A DNA stretch of 28,917 nucleotides from the NCBI GenBank assembly GCA_964542855.1, contig CAZIWJ010000013.1, positions 1-28,917 of the forward strand, written 5' to 3'. The notes under the pieces were generated by a model. The model searched no databases. It was not told the origin of the DNA and saw only the letters and a list, made by a program, of their open reading frames with translations. Source of the stretch: CAZIWJ01 sp964542855 (lineage in GTDB: Bacteria; Bacteroidota; Bacteroidia; Cytophagales; Cyclobacteriaceae). Both the position numbers and the translations under genes were made by a program. Position 1 is the first letter of the stretch, and each line of letters opens with the position of its first letter. This document shows positions 7,111 to 15,678 of this stretch, piece by piece.

Positions 7111-8532
7111 ATGGCAGCTACCAAACATAAAGAACAGGACCGAACCAACTTCCGCGATAAGGTAAGTACGGTAGACCAGAGTGGAAATCGGCTCTGGTTA
7201 TTTCCCCGCAAGCCTAAGGGACGGTACTACAACGCCCGAACACTGGTAAGTGTAGTATTACTGGCCGTGCTTTTTTCAGGTCCTTTCATCCGCATTGACG
7301 GACAGCCTTTACTCCTGATGAATGTACTGGAGCGGAAATTTATCATTTTCGGACAGATTTTCTGGCCGCAGGATTTCCACCTTTTTGTTATTGGTGTAAT
7401 TACCATGATTATGTTCGTGGTGTTGTTTACGGTGGTATTCGGACGGGTATTCTGTGGCTGGGTATGCCCGCAGACCATTTTTATGGAAATGGTTTTTCGT
7501 AAAATCGAATACTGGATTGAAGGCGACAGCGGAGCCCAGAAAAAACTGCAACGAATGCCCTGGAATCAGGAGAAAATTCGGAAAAAAGCCCTGAAGCACA
7601 GCATCTTTCTTTTTATCTCTTTCCTGATATCCAATACGTTTTTGGCCTACATTATCGGGAGTGAACAACTGATTGAAATTATTACCGATCCACCCTCCGA
7701 ACACCTGGCAGGCTTAACTGCTATAAGCATTTTTTCACTGGTTTTTTACGGGGTATTCGCAAAATTCCGGGAGCAGGTTTGTACTAATGTTTGCCCTTAC
7801 GGCCGTTTGCAGGGCGTATTGCTCGATAAGAAATCGGTAGTGGTAGCTTACGATTACGTGCGTGGGGAAGAGCGGAGTAAATTCAAGAAAAACGAGGATC
7901 GTGAGGCGGCAGGGAAAGGCGATTGTATCGATTGCCACCAATGCGTGGATGTTTGCCCAACTGGCATTGATATCCGCAACGGAACGCAGCTGGAGTGTGT
8001 GAATTGTACCGCCTGCATTGATGCCTGCGATTCAATTATGGATAAAATTGGTAAAGACCGCGGTTTAATTCGCTACGATTCGGAAGAAGGCATTGCAGAA
8101 GGTAAAAAACTGAAGTGGAATGCCCGCTCTATTGCTTACTCTGTACTACTGGTGGTATTAGCTGGCTTCCTGGTTAGCCTGCTGATTATGCGTACCGATG
8201 TGGAAACTTCTTTCCTCAGAACGCCGGGTATGTTATTCCAGGACCAGGGCGACGGTAAAATCAGCAACCTGTACCAGTACAAGCTGATTAACAAAACCAA
8301 TGAAGATTTGTCTGTTCACTTCAAAATACTGGATAAACCCGGTGAAGTGAAACTGGTAGGTAAAGAAGGAAATATTGCCGTTCCTAACCAACAGATTGGC
8401 GAGGGAGCCCTTTTCCTGATTTTCGATCGCGAGGAGGTTGAAGCAGTAAAATCTGAAATTGAAATTGGTGTGTTTGCCGGCGATCAGCAAATCGACAGCT
8501 TCACCACTAATTTCCTGGGCCCTGGTGCCTAA
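7111..8532 (+). CDS. ccoG: Cytochrome c oxidase accessory protein CcoG (FixG/RdxA)
   Basis: A 473-residue polytopic membrane iron-sulfur protein required for cbb3 oxidase biogenesis; in proteobacteria CcoG has been linked to reduction of Cu(II) before CcoI transport. The NapH/FixG-type motifs FCGWVCPQT (C115, C119) and EQVCTNVCPYGR (C224, C228) precede two ferredoxin-like 4Fe-4S sites: C272, C275, C278, C282 and C296, C299, C302, C306. About five hydrophobic segments are visible (near 45-62, 88-112, 163-182, 200-216 and 340-359). The last 110 residues form a beta-rich Ig-like domain outside the membrane (FixG C-terminal domain). Length is typical. It starts after a 128-base gap from ccoP, so it may have its own promoter; fixH follows after 29 bases. 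Confidence 0.96.
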   Translation: MAATKHKEQDRTNFRDKVSTVDQSGNRLWLFPRKPKGRYYNARTLVSVVLLAVLFSGPFIRIDGQPLLLMNVLERKFIIFGQIFWPQDFHLFVIGVITMIMFVVLFTVVFGRVFCGWVCPQTIFMEMVFRKIEYWIEGDSGAQKKLQRMPWNQEKIRKKALKHSIFLFISFLISNTFLAYIIGSEQLIEIITDPPSEHLAGLTAISIFSLVFYGVFAKFREQVCTNVCPYGRLQGVLLDKKSVVVAYDYVRGEERSKFKKNEDREAAGKGDCIDCHQCVDVCPTGIDIRNGTQLECVNCTACIDACDSIMDKIGKDRGLIRYDSEEGIAEGKKLKWNARSIAYSVLLVVLAGFLVSLLIMRTDVETSFLRTPGMLFQDQGDGKISNLYQYKLINKTNEDLSVHFKILDKPGEVKLVGKEGNIAVPNQQIGEGALFLIFDREEVEAVKSEIEIGVFAGDQQIDSFTTNFLGPGA

Positions 8533-8561
8533 TTAAACGACAATCACTTAAATTTAAAGCC

Positions 8562-8981
8562 ATGCATTGGGGACACTACATTTTTATAGCCTGCGTCACT
8601 TTTATGAGTATGATTATAGGCCTGGTTTATTTAACCTTTCAGCAAAATGTTGACCTGGTTACTGAAAATTATTACGCAGAAGAACTGGTTTACCAGCAGC
8701 GCATTAACGCAATCAACGTAGCTTCACAAACACAAGTAAACTGGCAGCAACAGAACGAAGAGTTGTTGGTTTCTTTTCCTTCTAACCAGTTTATTTCATC
8801 AGCCACCGTACATTTATTCAGGCCTGCCAATCAAATTTACGACCGGGTGGTGGAAGTGGAAGGCACCACCGAAGCTTCGGTAAGTGTAGCTGAACTACCC
8901 AGCGGCTACTACCGATTAAAAATGGAGTGGATTAGTGAAGGGATTACTTACTATAAAGAAGAACAGATTTATTTAAACTAG
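8562..8981 (+). CDS. fixH: FixH/CcoH family cbb3 oxidase assembly protein
   Basis: A 139-residue protein with one N-terminal transmembrane helix (about 6-27) and the family feature VDLVTENYYAEELVYQQRI directly after it, followed by a beta-rich extracytoplasmic domain. FixH family members accompany CcoG and CcoI and are needed for stable cbb3 oxidase; the biochemical role is uncertain, though a CcoH protein was found in the mature oxidase complex in other bacteria. It sits 29 bases after ccoG and 6 bases before the SafE-like gene, so the three are probably one transcript. The start ATG at 8562 gives a short cytoplasmic lead of five residues. Confidence 0.88.
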   Translation: MHWGHYIFIACVTFMSMIIGLVYLTFQQNVDLVTENYYAEELVYQQRINAINVASQTQVNWQQQNEELLVSFPSNQFISSATVHLFRPANQIYDRVVEVEGTTEASVSVAELPSGYYRLKMEWISEGITYYKEEQIYLN

Positions 8982-8987
8982 CAGGTA

Positions 8988-9680
8988 ATGATTACTCTCT
9001 GGACAGCACTGGTTTTAGGTTTTGCCGGAAGTTTACACTGCCTTGGTATGTGTGGCCCCATTGCTTTTACATTAGGAAGCAGAGGGGTTACACCAACTGC
9101 CCGATTAACCGATGGGCTGATCTACAATGCCGGTCGATTGTTAACCTACTTTTTTCTGGGTACGGTAATGGGCATGATTGGCTATGGATTTTCCGTATCG
9201 GGTTACCAGCAATGGCTATCAATTGCCCTTGGAGTTCTAATTATCAGCGGGTTATTTATTCACAATTTTAAAGTAAGCCATTGGGTTAACCAGCACATTG
9301 GCAGGGTTAAGAAAGCAATGGGAAAGGCTATTCATCATCCAAATCCGATGGCCCGGTTTTCATTGGGGGTACTGAACGGTTTTTTACCCTGCGGATTAGT
9401 TTACGTTGCCCTCACCGCTTCTATTGCTACAACTGGCGTTATCAGCGGGGGTTTTTACATGGTATTGTTCGGGTTGGGTACGCTACCGGCGATGTTAACC
9501 ATGGGGATGGTAAGCAAACTGGTATCGGTTCCGTTCCGGGCTAAATTACAGCGGGCTATTCCCTATTTCATTATTTTTATGGGGGCCATGCTCATTGTTC
9601 GCGGACTGGGGTTAGGTATTCCCTACGTCAGCCCGGCCATTTATGTATACGACGGGGTTCAGGTTACCTTATGCCAGTAA
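8988..9680 (+). CDS. SafE/DsbD-like integral membrane protein linked to cbb3 oxidase
   Basis: A 230-residue protein with about six transmembrane helices, of the SafE / DsbD_2 type. The diagnostic first-helix motif GSLHCLGMCGP carries C18 and C22, and the symmetric second half carries GFLPCGLVY with C135. Proteins of this type are often at the end of cco loci; suggested roles are copper handling or transfer of reducing equivalents across the membrane, neither proven. Automatic annotation often calls it sulfite exporter TauE/SafE, but I see no reason to infer sulfite export. It starts 6 bases after the fixH stop, the last gene of the cco block. The next gene is convergent, 29 bases away, without a clear terminator between them. 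Confidence 0.85.
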   Translation: MITLWTALVLGFAGSLHCLGMCGPIAFTLGSRGVTPTARLTDGLIYNAGRLLTYFFLGTVMGMIGYGFSVSGYQQWLSIALGVLIISGLFIHNFKVSHWVNQHIGRVKKAMGKAIHHPNPMARFSLGVLNGFLPCGLVYVALTASIATTGVISGGFYMVLFGLGTLPAMLTMGMVSKLVSVPFRAKLQRAIPYFIIFMGAMLIVRGLGLGIPYVSPAIYVYDGVQVTLCQ

Positions 9681-9709
9681 ATTAGCGGGGGATGCTTTAA
9701 CCCGGGAAC

Positions 9710-10708
9710 TCAGGATATCATCAGGAAATTTAATCCTTCTTCAAAACCTTTCTGTTTCAGGAAATCTGTAACTTCCTTTTTCACGTTACGATTGGGGATA
9801 AATACCAGGGCAAAGAAATCGGTCTTTTTCGGGATATCCTTGTAATATGTAACCGGTTTATTCTGGTAAGTACGGGAAGTTTTATCCATGTCGATGAAGC
9901 CAGCCACCTCAATTCCGTATTTATCTAACGGCTCAATCTTTTTTAACAGGGTATCTCCCTTACCCCAAACGTGAATCTGGTTAATATTATTCTTCCGGGC
10001 CCACTGGGCAAAATAATAAGCTTTCAGGTTGATGTACTTTTCGTCCACGAAATTGGGGTGAACTCGCGAAATGCGATCGGGACTGTCGTGCCAGTCGAGC
10101 AGGTACTGGTCAACCTTGGCAAACTGCACTTTATGGTCGAGCAGGCGAAGCCAGAGTTCGTAATCTTCCGGAAACTTGCCGGTATTATAGGGTCCGTAAT
10201 ACTCGAATAACTCACTTCTTAGCATCACCGAAGGATGCGCAATCGGGCTGTCGATGAAGCGGTAATTACTAATTTGCTTCGGACTGGTTACTTCGTTTAT
10301 CCATTCTACGTAGGCGTGGAAAGCGGAATTATGGTCGGTACTTTTATGGTTAACCCGGCTCGATACCACCCCTATTTCAGTGTTCTCTTCCAGGAATTCA
10401 ACCTGCCGGGCAAAGCGGTCGGGATGGCACAAGTCATCTGCGTCCATGCGGGCAACGTATTTCCCCTTGGCTAAGGATAGTCCGTGGTTCAGGGCAGCCG
10501 CTACCCCTTGCGGAGGCTGGGAAACAAACCTGAATCGATCGTCGGTTATGGTGTTTTTTACTTTATCCACTCCACCATCGTCCGACCCATCGTCGATGAC
10601 AATACAGGAAAAATCCGGAAAACTTTGCTTCTGAATGCTATCAACCGCTTTTTCCAGCGTTGATTTAGCATTTCTTACGGGCATGAGTACGCTTACTGCT
10701 TCACGCAT
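9710..10708 (-). CDS. Family 2 glycosyltransferase with extra C-terminal Rossmann-like domain
   Basis: A 332-residue protein. Residues 1-225 form a GT-A glycosyltransferase of family 2: VSVLMPVRNAK at the N-terminus, DDGS (39-42), the metal/nucleotide motif DADD (89-92) and a likely base in EDYELWLRL (181-189). Residues about 243-332 look like a separate alpha/beta domain beginning IHVWGKGDT, followed by GIEVAGFIDMD and ALVFIPN, resembling the nucleotide- or CoA-binding half of sugar-modifying enzymes. It probably adds a sugar to a surface glycan, with substrate unknown. There is no membrane segment, so it should be cytoplasmic. It starts 12 bases after the TPR gene stop, so the two minus-strand genes are probably cotranscribed. 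Confidence 0.85.
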   Translation of the reverse strand: MREAVSVLMPVRNAKSTLEKAVDSIQKQSFPDFSCIVIDDGSDDGGVDKVKNTITDDRFRFVSQPPQGVAAALNHGLSLAKGKYVARMDADDLCHPDRFARQVEFLEENTEIGVVSSRVNHKSTDHNSAFHAYVEWINEVTSPKQISNYRFIDSPIAHPSVMLRSELFEYYGPYNTGKFPEDYELWLRLLDHKVQFAKVDQYLLDWHDSPDRISRVHPNFVDEKYINLKAYYFAQWARKNNINQIHVWGKGDTLLKKIEPLDKYGIEVAGFIDMDKTSRTYQNKPVTYYKDIPKKTDFFALVFIPNRNVKKEVTDFLKQKGFEEGLNFLMIS

Positions 10709-10720
10709 AAATTTGTGTTC

Positions 10721-11419
10721 TTATTTCTTTCGTCGCATCAGTATTACTACAAATGAAATAAATTCACGGAATATTTCACCTGATGTAAACACTGAAGCGG
10801 CAACTTTACTGTAATCTTTTAAGCCTGGTTTACCCTGATTTTGATTAGGGGAGATTGCAGGGCTTTCTTCTGTCTTTTTCTCACCCGGTTTTTTCCAATC
10901 TACGCTGTATTGAGGCGGGCGAAACTCGTCGGCTTTTTTAAAGTTTTTTTTAGCCAGTTGCTGATAACCGGCCTTTTCCTGCACCAGTCCCAGGTTATTG
11001 TAAGCAATGGCATCGTCGGGATCCAATTCAATGGCCTTTTCATAGTCGGCGATAGCTCCTTTCGTATCATTTATTTTATCTTTTACAAAAGCCCGACTGG
11101 AATACCGGTAAGAGTTTTCAGGTTCCAGTGCCACTGCTTTGTTAAAATCTTCCAGGGCCAATTGCAAATTTCCCAGCAGGAAGTAAGTTACTCCTCTTTC
11201 GCTGATATAGTTTGCGTCGGAGGGCGATAGGTTAACCAGAGTATCGAAATCTTCCAGTGCTTCTTTAAGCGATCGCTTTTTTAGTCGGCACAGTCCCCGG
11301 CCGTAGAGCCCATCGAAATTGGCAGGTTCCTGGTTGAGCACACGATTAAAGGTAGCTTCTGCACCGTCAAGATCTTTTTCTTTCAATTGTTTTTTACCTT
11401 GTTGAATAAGCTCCTGCAT
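10721..11419 (-). CDS. Tetratricopeptide repeat protein
   Basis: A 232-residue protein made of about five consecutive TPR units (near residues 1-32, 34-66, 68-100, 102-134 and 136-168), each with the Trp/Leu-Gly-Tyr-Ala pattern, for example YGRGLCRLKK and AIAYNNLGLVQEKAGY. A Pro/Lys/Gln-rich linker (about 170-200) leads to a hydrophobic stretch (FISFVVILM, 220-228) ending in RRKK, which might anchor it to the membrane. TPRs mediate protein contacts; no enzymatic domain is present. I chose the ATG at 11419 rather than an upstream one at 11488, because the longer form adds 23 low-quality residues and would overlap the divergent gene. It lies upstream of the glycosyltransferase with a 12-base gap. 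Confidence 0.82.
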   Translation of the reverse strand: MQELIQQGKKQLKEKDLDGAEATFNRVLNQEPANFDGLYGRGLCRLKKRSLKEALEDFDTLVNLSPSDANYISERGVTYFLLGNLQLALEDFNKAVALEPENSYRYSSRAFVKDKINDTKGAIADYEKAIELDPDDAIAYNNLGLVQEKAGYQQLAKKNFKKADEFRPPQYSVDWKKPGEKKTEESPAISPNQNQGKPGLKDYSKVAASVFTSGEIFREFISFVVILMRRKK

Positions 11420-11478
11420 ATCTTTTAATTGTTTGTTACGTATTGAACAGCTTTGGGTATTGATAGGTTTACACAATA

Positions 11479-12345
11479 ATGAAAACAAAGAAGAATAGCC
11501 CGGATCAATTAAAAATGGGTAAAACCAATACGTTGGTGGTTAAACGCCTGGAAGATCCGGGTGCATACCTGGCTGATACAGCTGGCAGCGAAGTCCTTCT
11601 TCCGGGAAAATTTGTACCGGACCAACTGCAGCCGGAAGATGAATTGTCGGTATTTGTTTACACCGATTCAGAAGACCGCCCCGTGGCTACCACTCAAACC
11701 CCGGTGGCAGAAGTTGGCGATTTTGCTGCATTTAAGGTTGTAGACGTATCTTCTGTAGGGGCTTTCCTGGATTGGGGGCTCGATAAAGATCTCTTTCTTC
11801 CTTTCGCCGAACAGCAACATCCGGTAAAACCAGGCGATACCGTGGTTGCCCGGGTTACGCTCGATCACCGGAGTAACCGGGTGGTAGCTGTAAGTAAGTT
11901 AGAACCGTTTTTCTCCCATAATACCCATGAGCTGTCGGAACAGCAGCGAGTTCATTACCTCGTTTACCGATACCAGGATCCCGGCTACCGGGTAGTGGTT
12001 AATTTTAAGTTCCAGGGAATCATTTATGCCAACGAAAGTTACCGTCCGCTTGAAACCGGCGATAGCGGCATGGCCTACATCAGTGCAATTCGTCCTGATC
12101 ATAAACTGGATTTACGTCTGTTTAAAAATCCTGCTGAAGCGATCGATGAGGCCAAGAGGATCATTATGATCGATTTAACCCGTCAGGGTGGTTCGCTTCC
12201 CTTTTCCGACAAAAGCGAACCGGAAACCATACTGAACCATTTTAACATGAGCAAAAAGACCTTCAAAAAAGCAATTGGAAATTTATACCGGGAACAAAAA
12301 ATAAAAATCTTTCCTGAATGCATTGAATTAATAAGTAGTGAGTAA
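11479..12345 (+). CDS. CvfB-like S1 RNA-binding protein
   Basis: A 288-residue protein of the CvfB/YitL family: several S1-like OB folds and a C-terminal winged helix. An OB-fold segment is clear at 80-144, with GAFLDWGLDKDLFLPFAEQ and a hydrophilic strand pattern; another covers about 160-215. The end (240-288, ETILNHFNMSKKTFKKAIGNLY) is the winged helix. Family members bind RNA and affect regulator and virulence-factor expression in Firmicutes; the role in Bacteroidota is not known to me. The family usually begins just before the segment GKTNTLVVKRLEDPGAYL, so the in-frame ATG at 11515 is a serious alternative start. The stop overlaps the MATE gene start by 8 bases, indicating coupling. Confidence 0.85.
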   Translation: MKTKKNSPDQLKMGKTNTLVVKRLEDPGAYLADTAGSEVLLPGKFVPDQLQPEDELSVFVYTDSEDRPVATTQTPVAEVGDFAAFKVVDVSSVGAFLDWGLDKDLFLPFAEQQHPVKPGDTVVARVTLDHRSNRVVAVSKLEPFFSHNTHELSEQQRVHYLVYRYQDPGYRVVVNFKFQGIIYANESYRPLETGDSGMAYISAIRPDHKLDLRLFKNPAEAIDEAKRIIMIDLTRQGGSLPFSDKSEPETILNHFNMSKKTFKKAIGNLYREQKIKIFPECIELISSE

Positions 12346-13711
12346 GACCGATTTAACCACCGCTCCCATAGCCCCTACCCTGGTAAAACTTACCGGTCCG
12401 ATGCTGATCGGTATTTTAAGCATGGTAGGCTTTAACATTGTAGACACCTATTTTGTAGGTCAGTTGGGGAAAAATGAGCTGGCTGCTCTCACTTTTACCT
12501 TTCCTGTAATCCTGGTTATTTTCTCGGTGGCCCAGGGAATCGGTATTGGGGCCACAGCCCTTATTTCGCAGTCGATCGGAAAAAACGATTTTGAAAGAGC
12601 AGCCCGCGAAACAACCGATAGCCTGGTGCTGTCAATTATCCTGGTCCTGGTGTTTGTGGCTGTTGGAATATTAACCATCGACCCGGTTTTCACTGCTATT
12701 GGAGCCGACGAGGTAACCCTGCCCCTGGTAAAGGAATACATGTACATTTGGTTTTTCACGCTAATTTTCGTCATGGTTCCTTTTGTAGGAAACAGTGCCA
12801 TTCGGGCAACCGGGGATACCAAAACGCCCAGTTACATCATGCTTTTTGCCGTTTTTATCAATGCCCTGCTCGACCCACTGTTAATTTTCGGATACGGTAG
12901 TTTTAAGGGGTTAGGTTTGCAGGGTGCTGCGCTGGCAACGGCTATATCAAGGGGCTTTACACTATTACTTTCGCTTTACATCCTGTATTACCGGGAAAAA
13001 CTGATTACCCTGAATATTCCTTCTAAACAGGTTTTATCCGGATGTTGGAAAGCCATTCTGCGCATAGCCGTTCCCACTGCCGCATCGCGGATGATTACCC
13101 CGGTGGCTGCAGGAATTGTAACTTCCATTATTGCCAGTCATGGCCCTGAGGTGGTAGCTGCTTTCGGAATAGGCAACCGGGTAGAAATATTTTCGCTGGC
13201 TATTCTTTTTGCCCTTTCGGCCGTAATTAGCCCCTTTGTGGGCCAGAACCTGGGCAAGCATCAGTACGAGCGCATTCGAACGGCAATTAACTACAGCCTT
13301 TACTTTTCCGTTGCCTGGGGCATATTCGTTGCATTGATATTCTGGCAGGTTGCTGAACCAGTAGCACGCATTTTTAACCAGCAACCTGAAGTGATAGAAG
13401 CGGTTGTTTTATTCTTAACTATAGTACCATTCAGCTTCGGTTTGCAGGGATTATTCCAGGTAATCAACGCCAGTTTAAATACTATTAACCGGCCGGGATC
13501 TGCATTTATTATTTCCGTGGTTCAGATGTTCGTCATTTACGTACCCTGTGCTTACCTGGGTAACCAGTACTTCGGATTAAAAGGAGTATTTTCAGCCCTG
13601 GCATTAAGTTATGTAATTGGCGGAGTAACCACTTATTTTACCCACCGGGTACAACTCAAAAAAATAGCCGATGCGTACTATGCATCGGCTAAAGCCCCGG
13701 TAACCAATTAA
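12338..13711 (+). CDS. MATE family multidrug/metabolite efflux transporter
   Basis: A 457-residue inner-membrane transporter with about twelve hydrophobic segments in two homologous halves. The first half begins KLTGPMLIGILSMVGFNIVDTYFVGQLG, with the MatE signature of a helix containing Asn and Asp followed by GxLG, and the second half repeats the arrangement from about residue 235 (IAVPTAASRMITPVAAGI). Such proteins export cationic compounds using a sodium or proton gradient; the substrate cannot be read from sequence. The start is GTG at 12338, 8 bases inside the preceding gene. The last twenty codons contain a perfect inverted repeat that probably ends the convergent aminotransferase transcript. 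Only 2 bases separate the two stop codons. Confidence 0.92.
   Translation: MSKTDLTTAPIAPTLVKLTGPMLIGILSMVGFNIVDTYFVGQLGKNELAALTFTFPVILVIFSVAQGIGIGATALISQSIGKNDFERAARETTDSLVLSIILVLVFVAVGILTIDPVFTAIGADEVTLPLVKEYMYIWFFTLIFVMVPFVGNSAIRATGDTKTPSYIMLFAVFINALLDPLLIFGYGSFKGLGLQGAALATAISRGFTLLLSLYILYYREKLITLNIPSKQVLSGCWKAILRIAVPTAASRMITPVAAGIVTSIIASHGPEVVAAFGIGNRVEIFSLAILFALSAVISPFVGQNLGKHQYERIRTAINYSLYFSVAWGIFVALIFWQVAEPVARIFNQQPEVIEAVVLFLTIVPFSFGLQGLFQVINASLNTINRPGSAFIISVVQMFVIYVPCAYLGNQYFGLKGVFSALALSYVIGGVTTYFTHRVQLKKIADAYYASAKAPVTN
13658..13691 (-). terminator. Intrinsic terminator for the aminotransferase, inside the MATE gene
   Basis: Read on the minus strand: a perfect 10-bp stem (TAGCCGATGC at 13691-13682, pairing with 13674-13665), a 7-base loop, then seven T residues (13664-13658). 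This is a textbook intrinsic terminator, 23 bases beyond the aminotransferase stop and wholly within the last codons of the convergent MATE gene. On the plus strand no T-tract follows, so it should work in one direction. Confidence 0.75.
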
Positions 13712-13713
13712 TT

Positions 13714-14778
13714 TTATACTTTAACTACCCAACCGTGCGGATCGGGGGCCTCTCCTATTTTCATGTCATTGAGCGTTTTAAGCGCACGGTTTGAGAACTC
13801 CCGGCCTGCTATTTCAGGTAACTGATAATCTTGTCCTTCGTAACCAATTGTTTCAATGTGCGCTATAGTAGCAGCCGTACCGGTACCGAATGCCTCCTGA
13901 ACGTCACCATTCTCCAGTGCCTGGATTAGCTCTCTTACAGCCAGGGGACGCACTTCAACCTCATATCCCCAGTCGCGGGCAAGCTGTAATACACTGTCGC
14001 GGGTAACCCCGTTCAGAATATTATCGCTTACTGCTGCGGTAACAATTTTATTGTTGATTACAAAAACGGCGTTCATCGTTCCCGATTCTTCAATGTACTC
14101 GTGGTTGCGGCCGTCGGTCCAGAGCAGTTGATCGTACCCCTGCTTATTGGCCAATTGTGCCGGGTACAGTGATGCGGCATAGTTTCCACCGGTTTTGGCA
14201 AAACCTACTCCACCTTGAGCGGCCCGGGTGAATTCGGTTTCAATTTTCACTTTAACCGGTTTAGGGTAGTAGGCACCTACCGGACAGGTAAAAATAATAA
14301 AGTGATAAGTTTCAGAGGGTTTCACCCCGATGTATTCATCAGCGGCGAACATGAAAGGGCGTACGTAGAGCGAGGTACCCGGTACGGTTGGAATCCATTC
14401 CTGGTCTAGCCGGATCAGCTCTTTCATTCCTCCCATGAAAACTTCCTCAGGAATTTCGGGCATGCACATACGCAGCGCTGACTTATTTAGGCGTTCAAAG
14501 TTTTTCATCGGGCGAAACAGAACCGGTTCGCCCCGTTCGTTTTTATAAGCTTTCATCCCTTCAAATATTGTTTGGGAATAGTGAAGGGTAGCATTGGCCG
14601 GACTGAGTTGAAGGTTGGCAAAGGGTTTAATTTCCGCTTTATTCCATTCCTTACCATTGAACGTGGCCATAAACATATGATCGGAGTATACGCTTCCAAA
14701 CGAAATATTATGGAAGTCCACTTCGTTTAATCTCGAGGAACTTACTCTGATTGTCTTTATTGGTAATGTTTCTGTCAT
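13714..14778 (-). CDS. ilvE: Branched-chain amino acid aminotransferase
   Basis: A 354-residue class IV PLP-dependent aminotransferase that interconverts Leu, Ile and Val with their 2-oxo acids. The PLP lysine is K195 in GFAKTGGNYAAS; the glutamate of EYIEESGTMNAVFV and the phosphate-binding GTGTAATIAHIE near the end are also present. Length and motifs fit the longer, eukaryote-like BCAT group (BCAT2 type). I chose the ATG at 14778: the only longer form starts at a TTG (14805) lying inside a predicted -7 promoter element (14803-14810), which would put the promoter within the coding region. The gene is divergent from murI, 49 bases away, and convergent with the MATE gene. Confidence 0.93.
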   Translation of the reverse strand: MTETLPIKTIRVSSSRLNEVDFHNISFGSVYSDHMFMATFNGKEWNKAEIKPFANLQLSPANATLHYSQTIFEGMKAYKNERGEPVLFRPMKNFERLNKSALRMCMPEIPEEVFMGGMKELIRLDQEWIPTVPGTSLYVRPFMFAADEYIGVKPSETYHFIIFTCPVGAYYPKPVKVKIETEFTRAAQGGVGFAKTGGNYAASLYPAQLANKQGYDQLLWTDGRNHEYIEESGTMNAVFVINNKIVTAAVSDNILNGVTRDSVLQLARDWGYEVEVRPLAVRELIQALENGDVQEAFGTGTAATIAHIETIGYEGQDYQLPEIAGREFSNRALKTLNDMKIGEAPDPHGWVVKV

Positions 14779-14802
14779 GTTTGCCTGTATTGAAAATTTC
14801 TT

Positions 14803-14810
14803 CAAATTTA
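14803..14810 (-). promoter_or_regulatory. Bacteroidota -7 promoter element for ilvE
   Basis: On the minus strand TAAATTTG is a full match to the Bacteroidota -7 consensus TAnnTTTG. It lies 24 bases before the ATG at 14778, giving a short leader of about 19 bases. I see no good -33 TTG at the usual distance. It overlaps the non-ATG start of the longer reading frame, which decided the start choice. Confidence 0.45.
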
Positions 14811-14827
14811 TGAAATAATTTCACTTT

Positions 14828-15676
14828 ATGAGGTCGGAGGAAGTTAACGCCACAAATTTACATTCAAAACAGCCAGTAGGTATTTTCGATTCGGGTATAG
14901 GCGGGCTTACCGTGGCGTCGGCAGTGAACCGTTTTTTACCCCAGGAACAGCTCGTTTATTTCGGAGATACTGCACACCTGCCGTACGGTGATAAATCAAC
15001 TGCTGCCATTCAGTCGTACGCCGTTAAAATTTGCAATGTTTTACTGGAACGAAACTGCAAGCTGATACTAATAGCCTGTAATTCAGCTTCTGCGGCTGCT
15101 TACGACCTGGTTAAGATGTACGTGGGAAGCAAGGCGTTAGTGCTAAATGTGATAGACCCTGTGGTTGATCATCTTCGTGAATACTTTGCAGGTAAAGCGG
15201 TGGGCTTAATTGGAACCAAGCAAACCATTTTATCAGGAGCTTACGAAGGAAAAATCAGGCGACTGAACCAGCAAATTCAGTTGCAGTCGGTGGCTACCCC
15301 CCTTTTAGCGCCCATGATAGAAGAAGGATTTTACAGCGAAAAAATTAGTAAGCTGGTTATAGCGGAGTATTTGAATAATGAAAAACTTTTTAACTTAAAC
15401 GCTTTAGTGCTGGGATGTACCCATTATCCTTTAATAAAACCGGCTATAGAAGAATATTACCGGGAAAATAATCGGGTTATGTCCGTAATTGACTCATCGG
15501 TTATCGTGGCTCAATCGGTAAAAGCCCTTTTACAACACAACAACTTGTTAAGTAAGCAGGATACGTTGCCGGTTCATGAATTTATGGTATCAGATTTAAC
15601 GGATTCTTTCCAGAAGAGCACGGCCATATTCTTTGGCCAGGAATTAGAGCTTGAGGCCTGTCCGTTGTGGGAATAG
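14828..15676 (+). CDS. murI: Glutamate racemase
   Basis: A 282-residue enzyme that makes D-glutamate for peptidoglycan. The start of the fold GIFDSGIGGLTVASAV (18-33) is followed by YFGDTAHLPYGDKS (44-57), the first catalytic cysteine C84 in IACNSASAAA and the second, C197, in LGCTHYPLI; both are intact. The first motif reads NSASA where most family members have NTASA, a conservative change. Length is typical, with a 14-residue N-terminal lead. It is divergent from ilvE, and its stop lies 2 bases from the stop of a convergent membrane protein gene. The ATG at 14828 immediately follows an AT-rich leader. Confidence 0.95.
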   Translation: MRSEEVNATNLHSKQPVGIFDSGIGGLTVASAVNRFLPQEQLVYFGDTAHLPYGDKSTAAIQSYAVKICNVLLERNCKLILIACNSASAAAYDLVKMYVGSKALVLNVIDPVVDHLREYFAGKAVGLIGTKQTILSGAYEGKIRRLNQQIQLQSVATPLLAPMIEEGFYSEKISKLVIAEYLNNEKLFNLNALVLGCTHYPLIKPAIEEYYRENNRVMSVIDSSVIVAQSVKALLQHNNLLSKQDTLPVHEFMVSDLTDSFQKSTAIFFGQELELEACPLWE

Positions 15677-15678
15677 TT

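Noticed and set aside
13682..13700. Terminator for the MATE gene in the plus direction at the same hairpin
   Set aside because: The hairpin lies before the MATE stop and is not followed by T residues on the plus strand.
14779..14805. Longer ilvE start at TTG
   Set aside because: The TTG lies inside the predicted -7 promoter element, and the added nine residues are not family-like; the ATG at 14778 is better.
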